NCBI GenBank assembly: GCA_000231825.2
Contig: JH720369.1
Location: 208,227 to 272,226 of the forward strand
Length of the DNA: 64,000 nucleotides
Source: Tetrahymena elliotti 4EA
Lineage: Eukaryota > Ciliophora > Oligohymenophorea > Hymenostomatida > Tetrahymenidae
Reading direction: 5' to 3'
A program made the position numbers and the translations under genes. The notes beneath the pieces were generated by a model that worked only from the letters and a program-made list of their open reading frames with translations, was not told the origin of the DNA and did no database searches. This document shows positions 13,000 to 27,178 of this stretch, in pieces (positions within the stretch are counted from its first letter, which is position 1; each line of letters opens with the position of its first letter).

Positions 13000-15900
13000 T
13001 CATTTAGAATCATAATCTTTGTTAGTCTTTGATAAGCTAATAATCATTTCTGGTTCAGACTTTAGGTATTACATTTAACTATTTTAATCCTCACTTTCTT
13101 CTAATGATTTTAAAAATTTATATTTATTTAAAATCTAAATTAATTAAAATTTACTTGTTATATTAGCGTGTGTGAAAGAATTTTAGTTGAACGTGAATCT
13201 ATTAGAACTACTACTTGCATTAGGAGAAGTAATACTTTACCTTTCTAGTTCTAGTAATCTAAATTAGAAATTGTCTATTTATTTAGTAAAAAATTAATTT
13301 ATTATCAAAAGTAAATAAACAAATAAAAAGTAATCACTTTTCTTCTTTTCATTGCTATTAGCTATTTTAGTAAAGTATTTGTTTTATAGCTATTATGGAG
13401 GGGCTGTTTCTAAAGGAAGGATTTCAGAATTTACTATAGAATCAGATTGAAGATTATCAATTAATTTGTTATATTGTGTTTATATTGGTGCTTAAAGAGA
13501 CTTACTAGAAATAGACTATCTAAAAAATTTAGAAAAATGAATTTAAAATTATTAATTATCAGTTTTCTTCTTTTCTATTCCATAGATTGCTAATAGTTTA
13601 ATATTTTGTTTTATTTTTTTTATTTTTTATAAAGCTGACATTGAGATGCTTGACTGCAAAACTATTACAGAAAAAAAATAAGGAAATTTTTATTTAGCTC
13701 TAAACAGTAACTGCTGAATAAGGTTTCTTTTTTTTCTATCTGCAGGAATAGGCTTTAAAAAGATATACACTACAAGCTTAAGAGCAAAGTATGAGTTGAT
13801 AGAATAAATTACTAAAGAAATAATTTATCCTATGATATTATACATTAGAATGATTTCCTAGTATAATAAGCATAAATTTATAGTTAATATGCAGATAAGA
13901 ATAGATTGAGATTCTAAATAGTTATGATTCTAACATTTATATGGCTTTAATTTCATCTATAAAGAATAATAAGCGATTAAAACAGAGCTATTAGTGCAAG
14001 CCTTTTTTATGTTTTTTGTTTAAACAACTAAATAATTCTAATAAAATTTATATAAAATTTTACATTAATTAGGATAAAATCTTGTAAGAGGATAGCTGTA
14101 ATCATAACTAATGATTTAATACTAAGACGAATGATATCCCAGAAATAGATTTAGTCTCTATAATCTTCAAATAAGAATTTGTACTTGCTTTATTAAAATT
14201 TCTTTGAAAGGTTCTTTTTTTGTTTTTTAATTTAAAAAACAAAGTAATAGGAAAGATGACTACAAAGATAAATGCAAAAGGTAATATTGCAAAATAGATA
14301 AACTTTCCATGCTAATCATATTCTCTGCAATCTAAAGTTAAATCAATTTAAGAATATCTTTAATCCCCAATCTACCTACAATTTGAAGATTTTGCTATAA
14401 AAGTCACAATAGAAGGGAAAAAAAATAAGTATGTATAAATGAAGGTAGTTATACTATATCTTGAATGATAGCTTTTTAATTTACAACACTTTCCTAAAAA
14501 TTTATTGATAATAACATAACCTAAAATCAAGATCAAAGGAGATATTATAGATACAAGGAATTGGAAAAACCAGTATGGAATTACTTCTTGAAGGTTCAGA
14601 GGGTATAAGCAATCAAAAGCAAAACTTGAAATCTATAACGGATTACCAACTATCTGAGAACTGTAACTAAAAAAGGCAGGAAATTGCAATTTAAAAGTAC
14701 TTGCTATAGAAAGTATTTAGAAATGATCTATTAGTATCTTCTGGTAAGCAGGATTAGCTGGTGCTAGCTCTAATATTATTAAATAAACACATAAGTAAAT
14801 TAATGGAAAAACAATAAATTTACCTGATTTACTAAAGAATATTAAACCACTTAACTTCAAATAATAAGTGGTTAGATATCTTTCAGCTTAAGTAGATATT
14901 CTTGACATAGCAAGGAAAATCTAAAAAAACTAAAATATCAAAAAGAAAAGTGAGTTAAATACAAAAAAGTAGGCTCTTGAGCTGCACTTTAAACATTAAC
15001 TATTTTAAAATGCAAGAGAGTATCTATCCTGCCATACTAATCCTAAAAAATCACATTATTAACATAAGGGTCCAATATACCCTTGAATACATCCAAACTA
15101 TTTTAGTTATAAAAAAATGAGATTCTTTCTAAAAATATTTAAAATTAATCAATCTAAAAAGAAGAATTAAATGAGGAATTTAATAAAATCATTTATAATA
15201 ATATTAATTTTTGCTCTAATCAATTTTTTTAATTCACAAAATCTGCTATTTAAGATACTTGGAGATGATTTTTAATAAATAAATAGTAATAACATTAAAT
15301 ACTCTAAAGTATTTTTTTAATTAGCTAAATTATACTTTATTCAATAAAATTTTTTTGAACTTTTATTTGTAGATAAATTACTATTCAATAGCATTTAAAA
15401 TTTCATTTTAAAAATAAATATTCTTATCATTTCTTTTGTAGTCTGCTTTAAAATGTAAAATTTACAAACTAATAGAAAAACAAAAAATTTGATTTTTCAA
15501 GACAGATGAAAGAATGGAAAATATAATTGAAAGTAGTTACTTATGATAAAGGATTAGATTCTTAGCAAGATTCAAATTATTCATTACACTGCACAATTAT
15601 GTCACTGTAGGCATTCTTTCTCCAAAATCCATTTTTAAGGGTAATATTTGATCCTTAGCAGTTTTTTGCTGATTGAGGGCATATTTAGCATTGGTAATCT
15701 TATTAGTTTAATGAGTATTTTCCATCAGGACATTTTTCACAAATCTATCTATTTAGAAGGTCAAGTTAGATTTCTCCCAACTTGCAACTTCTGAAATCTA
15801 TAAAAAATTGCAATTTGATCTATGATTCTTCAGTGTATAATGTGCCTTAAGATGTATGAAGCTGATTTAATAAATTTGAATTAATTTCAAAAGTGTTACT

Positions 15901-18900
15901 ACTATCAGACTTGTATGTTAAACTTACATTAAAACTAAAACCGTTTTCTTAATACTTAGAAACTAACCCACCTTAAAATAAGATATCCTATTTATTATTT
16001 GAATTGGTTATTTACAAATTTATTCCATTAAGCTCTTTTCCTAATTAGCTTGTTTGATCGAGTTAATTTAAATGTTTCAAGTTGAGCTAATTTTATTCTT
16101 CATCTAAAAAGTTTATATTGGAAATTACTAAATAAGATCCACTTTGGAAATTTTTGATATGAACAGAACTATCTTCCATAACATCTAGACTATATTCATT
16201 ATTTTCATTTTAACTATGTAAAATAACCATGCTCCTTAAAGTTGAACCTACATTTTTACCATAGTATTCAGCTGTATTATTCAAAAATACATTTTTCTCA
16301 AAAATGGATTTATCAACAATGCAATCAGGCACAACTACTTCATAATATATTCCTCCACCTATTGCTGCACCATTATTGATGATATTCGTATCTTATATAG
16401 CTAGATTAATTTTACTTAAAAATATAGCTCCACCTTAACCTTGCTTAGACCAGTTATTTTAAAATTTATTTAAAAAAGTTATATTGAGCATAGGATAAAC
16501 CAAGATTTTATCTGTACTATAATAAATTGCTCCTCCATTTAGCAAAAGACTTTAATTATCAATAAAAGAAGAATCTGTTATATCAGTTGCTAAGACATCA
16601 ATCAAATAGAGAGCTCCTCCATTTCCTTTCAAACAAATATTATCTTTAAAAGTAGAAGATTATATTTTGAGTTAATTCATGTCTTAAATAGAAATAACTC
16701 CCCCATTAACAGATCCTTTATTGTCAAAAAAGTCTGAATCCAATAGTTTTAATGAAAATGTGAGTTAAAAGAATATTAATTATGTGCTGCAAGAGTTTTT
16801 AAATACTTTAATTTCTTTAAATAATATAGGTTTATCTGAGATCTAGTTAAAAAACTCTATTAAAGGCATTTAATTCCCTTCAAATGTGATTTTCTCAAGA
16901 GCTGATTCTTCAAAGTTATTTATGTATAAAATTGAATTGTTCTCGCTAGATTTAATATTGAAGAATTAAATTTCTTGTAAAAGAATCTTCTTTGCTATTG
17001 TTTAAATTATGCTGGTTTTACCTTAGTTGATGTCAAAAAATTTAGATTCAGTAATTGAAAAGTTATTTGATGTTATGAATAGTTTTATTTAATTTGAATT
17101 TCTAACTATTAAGTTTTTTATGTTTATATCTAAGCTTTGATATACAACTTCAATAATTAGATCTGTAACATCTATTACAGACAAAGAATTAGAGTAAGAG
17201 ATATCAATATTTTATAATTTAAGCTTTTAACACCCTAGTTGTTAAATAAAGTAGCCACCAGAAATTTTATTTAAGGTAATGTTTTGAATTATTGAAGATT
17301 TAACTAAAATTTATGTGATTATATTTTCACTAATGATTAAGTTATCAAGTAAGGCTAGATTTAATGTAAATTAAATTGTATTATTCATGCATATCAAATT
17401 ATATATCTTAGAGAATGTTGAAGTTAGGTTTATAATGTTCACATTTGTTGAATTAATAAATTCTAAAATAGAATGAGAACTAAAATTACTTTTGTAAATT
17501 GAAAGATTTTCTATTTAAATATTTGAGCAATTATAGAAATTTATCATACTAGTTTTACTTAAAAAGCTAAACTCATTGAATGTCAGATTCTTTATGATTA
17601 AAGTTTCAATATCATTAAATTAAAGTGGTGCTTTCATTTCAAATATCTAAATGTTACTCAAAATAAATTTATTGATATTATTTTTGGAGTTGATGTGAAT
17701 TACTTCATCCCCTAATATGCTCAAGTCTACATCACTAATCTATACATTACTGATAAGTGGATTATCAAAAATGCTACCATCTTTCAGTGAAACAATACTA
17801 TTATTTTCTTAATCCTTTTAATTTTATGAGAAATAAATTAATTTCACTCCTGATTAATAAATATTTCCATAGAGAGGTGGCGTTTAGAGCTACTATCCGT
17901 TTATGTACAATATTCTTAGCTCTCTTAAAAATTAATTAGAATAGGCTATATTTAACTATATATTCTTTTGCAAGAAATTATTCTAGATGGTAGAATCAGA
18001 TTATTAATATTAGTAAGTACAAATCTATGATTACTGTTATAATGATACTCTGTAGTATACTATATCTATTAATCCCAGAGCTATGATTTGTAAATATCTC
18101 TTAGAATTTGCTTCTCTGGTCACTTAATATGAAAGAATTTTCATTAAGTTCTGATTCTTTGAAAAGAGAATAATAGGAATCGGTGAATGTTAAGAAAGTG
18201 ACACAACCTAGAATAAATTATTGGAAATTAAGATAAAGATGTTTTTCTAATAAGTGTACTAAACTCTGTAAAGGCTTTTCATAGTAATTTAAGGATATTC
18301 TCTTTTTAAATCAATTCTGTTATAAATATCAAGCTAGCTATTACAGAATACATAAATATAGAAATCATCAGATTAAACTTTAGTTTAAAGAAGGCAAGAG
18401 TTATTAATTAAATTTATCTGCTTAAGCTAATAGTTATAGATATATGTTTTTCCTTAGTTACCTATTACAAAAATTATCTATCTTTCAAACTCAACATATA
18501 CATTAATTGCCATGTAATCAATCTAAACCGAATACTATACAGTTTAACTTGTGCTATTAAATATATTTATTTTTTAATCATCCTAAATCAATATGAAACT
18601 CAAATCATCATTCAAATTATCTTCTTCATTTGTGTAATGATTTGAAGGAATAAAACTATAATCAGATTCTTTATTCTTACCCTTTTAAAGCTTAATAACT
18701 AAAGAAATATTACTACTACTACTAATTTATGAACTTATTAGTTAATTATCTTTTTTATATGTATACAAAACATTAGATGAATAGTAAATTAAATTATCAT
18801 TTTGGATAAAACCATTAAAAAATATATTTTAACCATTGTTTTATTTATTTAAAACAAGATCTATTTGAGATGTTTCTATTGCATTCTTTAGAATTACTTG

Positions 18901-21900
18901 ATAGATATTATTTGATTAATTTTCTATAACCAGCAAGATATTTTATACTTTGTTAAAAAACATTCTATGAATAGAAATTCTTGTATACACTTCACATATT
19001 TTCATAATTTTCCCATTAATTGCATCTATTTAGCCTAAGAGAATGTAATTCAAGTTTTAGTAAACAAACTAATTAGATGATATTTTTATTAATTGAGCAA
19101 ATTTTAAGAATAAAGTATCTATTTAGTTGACTAAATAAATATCTTTGAATTAATTCTACTAAAATAAAGAAATAGCCCTATTTCTTAGATTGTAAACAAG
19201 GTAAAAGTTATTTTTAAAATTCAGACTTTTTATTTCCAAAAGTTAAAGTAAAGACTGATCTTAGCTATAAACACATAAAGATAAGTCATATAAAATTACA
19301 TCTGAGCTATCTTTATGAATTGTAAGTGCATTCAATTTCGAGTCTAAGAAAACTCTTAAAATTTTAGATGATTAATTGTTATTATCATAAAGGACTGTAA
19401 GAAGCTCTAGATTAGGAAAGGAGTGGCAGTAGATAAATTAGGAATCATAAAAGAATATAACTTACTTTTTAGTATCAATTACAAACCCATTTAATTTCTA
19501 ATATTATAGCTATTAACTGATCAAACTATTGTTCACATAATAATAAATTAAAAGCGATGGTGATTAATCTAGAATTATAATTTGTTAATTGGTATAATCT
19601 ACAAATGCATTAGAAGAATCAAAATAGTTGACAGTATTTATATTATTTATCATTTACCCAACTAAAGCATTAAAGATTTTAAGATTTCTAGTCTTTCCAT
19701 CTATCTAAATAATATAATTCTTTACATAGTCATAATAGAAGATTGTTGATCCTTAATTACAATTTGTAAAGTATTGTAAAATTATCTAATCTTACACTTA
19801 AATATACTAGTAAGAATAGTCAGCTGGATATATTAATATTCTATTATCAATATCATAATATGGCTTGCAACCTTCTATGTTTGATTATTCAGTTTTCTAA
19901 AACAAATTTATTTAAAAATATTAAAAATATTAATTATAAATTTTACAAATGTCTGTGAGGGACTTAGGACTCCTGAGCTTATAAAAAACTCATAAATTTT
20001 TGGAGAATACATTACCAAAAGATTATGTCTGCAAAAAAGCATGAATTTTAAAGGTAAATAAGGGTTGAAGATATATTTTATTTCATTCACACGATTGATT
20101 TAATACTTTTTTTAATTTAAAAAATGTTAAAAATTAAAAAAATTGAATAAAAAATTAATAAAAAGTGAAATTTTTTTTTACATTAACCAAAAATAGCTAT
20201 TGGGTGTCTGTTTAAATTATGGCAGTTTATTGTTCTGTACATATTTAAAGAGAAATAATTAATGAGAAGGTCTGAATTTATTTAATTTGATTTTGATTTG
20301 ATTCAGATGGATTAAACACATAAATGGTGTTGCTTTAATCAGAGTAGACAAATATATCTAAATTAGAATCTACTACTATCAATTTAAATTGTTGATTAAA
20401 TGAGTACTATGAAATAACTTTTAGATTCATTATGTTTTTTTTAATTATTTTTTACTAGGATGAATTGTAGTAGTAAATTATGTAATCCTAGTCATCAGTA
20501 TCAATTATTTGTGAGTCACTACCTAATTATGCATAACTAAATGGACTATTATCTATGTTCCTAACAATTGAAGCACTTAAAATATTGCTATCTACAACTG
20601 TAGTAAGTGAATCAGTTTCTGTTTTAATGTAGAATATTTTAAAGATAAAGATGTTTTTATCTAAGAGCTTTACCACTTTCATAGTTTTGTGGTGCATGAT
20701 CTAAAAGCCATAACATGCTAATTCTAAATTCTAGCCTAAAAATACAATAGAATAAACTTAATTTACTGCTGTATCTTGGGTATTCACATAGGTGGATAAA
20801 GCAAACACTTAAAGAAGATTAAGATCAAACTTATAAAACATCTGCTTGTTGCAAAATAAAATATAACCATTTAAACTTTTGAAATAGTAGAATAGTGTTG
20901 GAGTACTAAGTTGAAGACTAATAGTCTATTTGACAGATAAATCTGGATTTAACTAAATTACTGAAGAGCTGTTGAAGAGATACAAAAAATTATCAGATAA
21001 ACCTGTAAATAATCCTGTCTCAATGTCTTACCCATAATCATTATAAGATAAGTAGTTTTGGGAAAATGAAAGATTTTTCAAATTAAAGGTAATAATTTTT
21101 TCATCATCAATGAAGAGATAAACAAAATCATTAAAAATAATTTCTACTTTTTGATTATAAATATTTTAACGAATAAATTCAATCCAGTAATATTATAAAG
21201 TTTAGAATAGCTAGACTCTTGTCATTTTAATAATATCATATTAAAAGAGAATCATATTATTATTATCAATTCCTAATATAGCATCTTCCATTTGAATTGA
21301 GTAAATTATACTGGTTTTTGAAGGTTTATCACCAAATTAACTCACCCAAATATTCAAGTTTAAATTAAAAAGGATGTTATAAGACCTCACAAGGACTAAG
21401 TTATGTTTTTAAATAAATAAACTACTCATAATCAAAGACATAGATACTGTGGATGGTATATTTAATTTAGTGATCAGCTATTTAGAATAAATATTATAAA
21501 TTACAAAGAATATTTGGTTTTGCATGTTTTTATACTAAATACTCACCAATTCTTCACTATTTTCTATCTATTGCACACCTAAGCAAGTAACTATTTGACT
21601 ACTCTCATCTAATGATTATTCATTAACCCAAATGTTTCCAAAAATTTCTTGTTGTTAATAAAAGGATAAGGAAAGTTGAATTTCTTAGAAAATGCAAAAC
21701 TGATTGTTTTAAACTTCTACCAATTAAAGTGTACTTTGTTATTTAACTGATTTTTTTAGGCCACTAATTTGAGATCCATAAATATTACCAAAAAAATTTG
21801 TAAAGCCTTCTGTTGTAAAAATTTATATATCTTCGGGAGAAGGATTTCCACTAATTTTTATTGAATACATATAGGCGCTTTTTTATTTGACAAGAGAGTA

Positions 21901-24214
21901 ATTGAAAAGTAGATAGAGATATTATTTCATTAGATTGACACTAAAGATCACTAAAGATTTCACTTGCTTAATTTAAAAGCAAGGAAAAAAAGATGATTTT
22001 AACTCAGGTTATTAAAAAGATATATCTTCAAAAATTATCAAACAAAATTAGTCTTGTTCTTAGATAAAGCCATAAAATTTATTAACTTCATACTTTAAAG
22101 CAAATAATCCATTAAATATAGGAGAAGGAGATATTATTTTAGTCTTTAAAATAAATTGTGTCCATTCACTAGATATTTCATAAACAAGTGAATAACCTTG
22201 AATTTAATAGGTGATTAAAAAATATTGACTCTATGGTATAAACAATATTTAATTATTAAAAGACTAAAAAGGTTGTATTATAAATAGTTATGTTATTTTT
22301 TAAATATTTTCTTGCTCTTCAAGTTTGTAAACCTGAAATTATTGCAAAACTAAGCACCCAAATATTCCTAACTCATCATTTATTATCATTACTGTATTTT
22401 GTCTTTCTATACTAACTTTTTATTGTATAAAATTTCCATCTGACAATATTTTTAATACAAATGTCTTTATTTAAAAAAAAAAAGGTTTATTAAGAATTTT
22501 TAAAATATTTTTAAAGGAAAAATGCTATTTTTATTTTAACTGAAAAATTTTATTTCATTCTGTTTTAATTGGGATCCAAAATATGAAAAATAATATTTAA
22601 GGAATAATATTTAATGATTTAATCAGATTTTAATAATAAATTAAAGCTTCACCTTAAAGAATAAATTTAAAATTAAAAAAATTTTAAAATGAAAAATAAT
22701 TAAAAGATGATTCAGTATTATGATGTTTGCTTTTTTTTTTGATTTAATTCTAATCATAAAAAAATTGTTAATTTAATCAGATTTTTTAAGCTTTGAAATT
22801 GTCCTTATAAAAAATAAATTTGAAGTTTGAGCTCTTAGAGAAATGTTTAAAAAATATTAGTTTAAGAAGGAAATAATGATTAAAAGAATGTTGAGAAATA
22901 TTATAATAACTTTCATTTAAAACAATTTTAAGAGCAATAATTAAATATTTATAAATGTGCTTCATTTAAATCTCCTTAATACTTTCTTTATCTGTTTTCA
23001 AATTTCTTTAAAAAAATCATTGCGCTTTTTAGATTATTAACAAATTAACAACCAAAAAGTTTTTTATTTTTATTATTTTGGTAAAAAACTTTATCAATAA
23101 TTAATTAGAGCCTGTTTGTTTATTTTCAATTCAATTTAAACATACATAATTTAATAGCCAATTTTCAATCAATTATTTAAGAAAAGATGAAATTAAAATA
23201 ATTATAATTATGGTGTTTTTAAATGAAATGAATTACCTATTTTAGATTAGATGAATAGTAAATAGTTGTTCTCATCTAATGGCTGATGGATTTCATTTAT
23301 ATAATTTCGTTTTATAAAATAGTTTAGATTTTTGATGTGTGTAAATCTAGTAAAATAATTTGGTTAAGAGCTAACACTTTGTAAAAGATTGCATTTAAAC
23401 CTAAATCAAAATAGGAAATTGAAAGACTGGATAATTGTGATAAATTTATTTATTTAATTTCTAATTCTTTTACCATATCATAGATAATAATTCTTTTTTT
23501 GCTTGTGCATGATATTATATCTCCTTACTAGTAAAATACCTCTGTCATTTACATATTTTATGAGAATTCGTCTTTTTGTATTAATTCGAAAGTTTATAAT
23601 ATTTGCAGAGTAGAACTAGCAATATAAAATCTACAAGGAAACTCATACAAAATGACTTTCTAATTTGATAGCATAAACATATTAGAAACACCATCTTGTA
23701 TTTAATAATTTTGATATTCATTAACAATATTGCAGTTCTGAATATTTTCGCACACCTTTGTTTAGTAATTTTCAATCATACTATTCTCACAATTATATAC
23801 ACATTACTTTTAATTATAGTCAAAAACTTACTATTCTTAGCATTTAGTTTCTATTTTGTAACATTATCCATCTTATTTTAATTCTAAATCGATATCGCAT
23901 TAGATGCATTAGCTATCATTGTTGCAAGATATGCAACCTGATATAGGACAATCATTGCAGATCTTAGTTTAAGAATCCTAATACTATGCTTTATCGCACT
24001 ATTGTTAACAAATGTTATCATTAGGTTACAAAAAAAGATTATCTTAACATTTATAGCATTAATTTGATTACTGTCCAAAACAAGTCAGGCAAGAATCATG
24101 ACACTATATACAACTCTATTGCAGTTAATCAAATGTTTATCCTTAAGGTGAACAGCTTTAAGGGTAGAGGTATTTAATATATATAAAAATGAATAAATAT
24201 TTGTGCAATAGCAT
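13000..24214 (-). CDS. Giant surface protein: furin-like, propeller-like, beta-helix and multi-TM C-terminus
   Basis: About 3,290 residues. Exons 24214..23237, 22464..20182, 20105..19947, 19896..15541 and 15097..13000. The first four are exactly in phase; introns are 772, 76, 50 and 443 nt. The ATG at 24212-24214 opens a signal peptide (MLLHKYLFIFIYI). Order: furin-like Cys repeats (CHDSCLTC, CYKCQDN, CISCNNDSQC); a long Tyr/Phe/Asn-rich region resembling beta-propeller blades; short beta-strand repeats ending in pmp-like motifs (GGALYL, GGAIYY, GGAIFL, GGGIYY, about 16750-16300), typical of parallel beta-helix surface proteins; a Cys-rich module (CEKCPDGKYS, CQICPQSAKNC, GYIGPLCQQCD, CLKCSS); several transmembrane segments (about 14990-13850); and a cytoplasmic tail to TGA 13000-13002. 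This is a large family of ciliate transmembrane proteins of unknown function. Exon 5 is one nucleotide out of frame: the frame stops at TGA 14102-14104 while the family-like continuation (YDYSYPLTRFYPNQC) lies in the next frame. Confidence 0.75.
14102..14180 (-). other. Apparent 1-nt frameshift in the giant surface protein
   Basis: Reading from 15097 the frame encodes the membrane region up to NKASTNSYLKIIE and then hits TGA at 14102-14104. The +1 frame reads RLNLFLGYHSSQYQIISYDYSYPLTRFY and runs open to 13000. The nearby GT/AG pairs I tried (donors at GTACAAATTC and GTATTAAATC) give intron lengths that are not 1 modulo 3, so splicing does not repair it. Either a sequencing or assembly indel, or a real disrupting mutation. 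Confidence 0.55.
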
Positions 24215-24658
24215 TTGCCTATTAAGCTATTTATTTGTGATAGAAAAAGAAGTATTATAAAATCTTTATTATTTACCTTCCAAAAATTTTCAAATCACCA
24301 AAATAACTACCTTTAGATAACAAATTCATCATCTCGATACCTTACTAATAATATATAGTCCATGAATTCAATAACCTAAAATAATTAAAATAGTACCAAT
24401 CTTTAAAACAAAGTAAACAAATACTTTTTAAGAATAATAACTTGATAATACTTTAACGCAACAAATTTTCATCCTTGATCTATTTAATTTCTCTGAAAAA
24501 ACTAAGCATATCAAATTTAAGCTCTTTTATTTTTAATCTTTTTGATTCTAGATAATCAATAAAATTGTTTTGTATAAAAAACAAGAAAGAAAAAGTCTTT
24601 TTATGTTTTGCTTTAGATTATAAATTTATTAAAGAAAATATTAGATTTTTTTAAATAA
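24215..24658. other. Divergent promoter region between the giant gene and a plus-strand gene
   Basis: About 440 AT-rich bases separate the ATG of the giant minus-strand gene from the ATG of the next plus-strand gene, so both promoters should lie here. No specific element is recognisable. Confidence 0.4.
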
Positions 24659-25261
24659 ATGAAAAAAATAAGCGCAATTATACTAATAATAGCAATAGTT
24701 TCACAGAATTGTTTAAGTGTCAACTGTTTAAGCCAAAATCAAAATGAAACTCTGTTTATTATGAAATAAATTCTTCGTAGAATGTCATAGATCAAAGGAA
24801 AAGTGAATAAGTAGAATGATTAGATTATTAGGTTAACAACAATGAATTTATAAAACGCAATGATTAATATTTACTTAGGGCCAAGATTAATTGAAATTTT
24901 CTCTGGCTTAGTAAATATATTATAAGATGAAGATAGCTTTTCAGAAGGTTTCCAAAATTGGGCTAACAATTATGGAATTAACTTATTAGGAATGGCAGCT
25001 GGAAGTTTATTAGCTCTTTAATTATGCCACCTTTTATCAGTAACTAACCCTTATATAAAAGTTGTATCAATAGTATCTATGGCTTACTTAGGAGATAAAT
25101 CAGTTAATATTTTTAAATAATATAGCAATGATGCAATTTTGAAAGAAGCAGATTATCGCGAAATAATGAAAAAAGATAGAGAAAGCTATGAAGAAGTTAT
25201 AAAGTTTATAAAGCAACACTATTTAGAAATTACTCTAGATTTTCTTAATAATTAGAAGTGA
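24659..25261 (+). CDS. Small membrane or secreted protein, unknown function
   Basis: A single-exon ORF of 200 residues, ATG 24659-24661 to TGA 25259-25261. The N-terminus is a clear signal peptide or anchor (MKKISAIILIIAIVSQNCLS). A polar, Gln-rich segment follows (MKQILRRMSQIKGKVNKQND). Two moderately hydrophobic stretches come next, INLLGMAAGSLLALQLCHLL (about 108-127) and IKVVSIVSMAYLGD (about 135-148). The C-terminus is charged and helical (EADYREIMKKDRESYEEV). I do not recognise the family. The clean hydropathy pattern, lack of internal TGA and tight start context argue that it is a real gene. It is divergently arranged with the giant surface-protein gene, which may or may not be meaningful. 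It could be a secretory-pathway membrane protein. Confidence 0.7.
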
Positions 25262-26548
25262 TGTTAAAAATAATTAATTACCTTATTACAAAAATCAAGA
25301 TTCTAAAAAACAAACTATTGGAATTATATATTGTAATTTAGTAATTTATACATTATCACATGAGTTTTCATTAGCATTATTATTCAATACATCAAATTTT
25401 ATGGATTTGTAAAATATGAATTAAAAAATTCTAAGTTTTTTTTAAATTATTACATTAAAATACATTTTTATATTTTAAAATTATTCATTTCATCAGAAAT
25501 AATTTTAACTTCTATTCAATATTTTAATTTTTTATTTTATCAGCTTTACTTGTGTCATTTTAATTTTTTATTTGATCAATCTTTACTTAGATTATTTTCC
25601 AATTAATAAGAATTTATTAAGCATTTCAATTAATTTTAAACAAATGCTATTTGAAAAATATTTTAATATTTTTAATTCAAAAAAACTTATTATCTTAATA
25701 ATTTCTCAGTAAGAAAATTAATTTAAATTAATCTAAAATATTTTAATATTTTTATTTTGTAAAAGCTAAATCAAATTATTTTATTTGAAAGACTTAAACA
25801 AAAATTAAAACATAAAAAATTATTCATGAAATAATAAATTAAAAAAATAAATAAAAGTTAATTTGTTTAGATGAATAGGTTACTTCAATTAATATTTATT
25901 TATTTCAGATTGCAATCAAATTTTTTCTTTAAAAATTCATCATAAAATAATTAGAATGTGTTTGGATATTTTCTATTGCGGCATACGAAAAATAGCTTAC
26001 TTTTATTGTATTGCATGTAACATTTCAGAATCTTGCTTGAAAAAAATTATTTTTAAAAAATACCTGAATTTATTGATAAATAAACTGTTATCCAATGCAG
26101 ATGCAGACATATATTTTTGCTTTCTTGTTTAGTTTGTTGAAATATTTTACATTCATCCTTCATAAGCTTGAATTTGATGCATAAAGATATCATCTATAAC
26201 CAGTTTTTTTGATATAAATTTAAGTAAGAAATACCCTTTTTTAATATAAAATTGTAAAAATGAATAAAATTGTTATTTTTATCTGATATTACTAGATATT
26301 TTCTTTTTACATTCATGTGGCTACACTCAATATATCATATTTTTATAAATGGGTTTAAGATTAGAAAAATGATACGTTTTCATTTTCACTCTTTCTAAGT
26401 TAGCAAAATAGCTTACCTCTCTTTAAATTCTTGAATAGATCGACTGACACAACACATCAATAATAATTTGATAAAAAGTTTGATTAAAAAAAAATAACCA
26501 AAAAGATATTTCCAAAATTAGATTAAACTAACTAAACAAAAGAAAGAA
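25262..26548. other. AT-rich intergenic region
   Basis: No gene seen. The last 150 bases precede the EF-hand gene on the plus strand and should hold its promoter and 5' UTR. Confidence 0.5.
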
Positions 26549-27178
26549 ATGCAAACTGCTGATTAACACGTTACCGAAGTCTTGTAAAAGTTAAAGCTTG
26601 CTATGAAGCACTACAACATATCAACCATTGATGGTTATTTCAAGATGGACTAGGATAACAATTTTATCATTACTGTCAATGAATTTGGTGAGACTCTCAA
26701 GCAAGTTGATCCTACTTTGACTGCTTATGAAATTCAAGTAGCCTTTGACAGATTTGACACAAACAAGTCAGGTACTTTAGATTATAGTGAGTTTTCTTCT
26801 AACATGGATAAGATTTAACTTCCTGAAGCTAAGACTTACACCACCAAAGAATAAATATAGTAGTAATAATAAAATATTTCCAAAACTGATTTAGAATAGC
26901 TTTAAAGTGACAAAGCTAAATTATAATCAGCAGCAGATATTGCAATTAGCAAACTTAAATAAGCTATAACCTACTACAATATTAATCTTCATGATTTATT
27001 CAGAAAATATGATAGCACTCGTGATGGACTTCTTGATATTAATGAGTTTGCCAGGCTTATTATCTAGATGGAACCCAATCTTGAAATTACTGATATCTTA
27101 GCTGCATTTGGTAAATTTGATACTGATGCAAACTATACAATTTCTGTCTAAGAATTTATAGACGCTGTTAAGAACTGA
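26549..27178 (+). CDS. Calcium-binding protein with four EF-hands
   Basis: A single-exon gene of 209 residues (about 24 kDa), ATG 26549-26551 to TGA 27176-27178. There are two EF-hand pairs separated by a Gln-rich linker (about residues 95-130). Loop 1: DQDNNFIITVNE, residues 34-45, no Gly at position 6. Loop 2: DTNKSGTLDYSE, 70-81, canonical. Loop 3: DSTRDGLLDINE, 155-166, canonical. Loop 4: DTDANYTISVQE, 191-202, Tyr at position 6. Loops 2 and 3 should bind calcium well; loops 1 and 4 are probably weaker. Size and layout match the TCBP-23/TCBP-25 calcium-binding proteins described from Tetrahymena, though I cannot say which or whether it is a third member. No signal peptide, so cytosolic. 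Codon use (AAG, GCT, CAA) suggests good expression. A possible decayed EF-hand lies 2 kb downstream (29245-29325). Confidence 0.93.
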
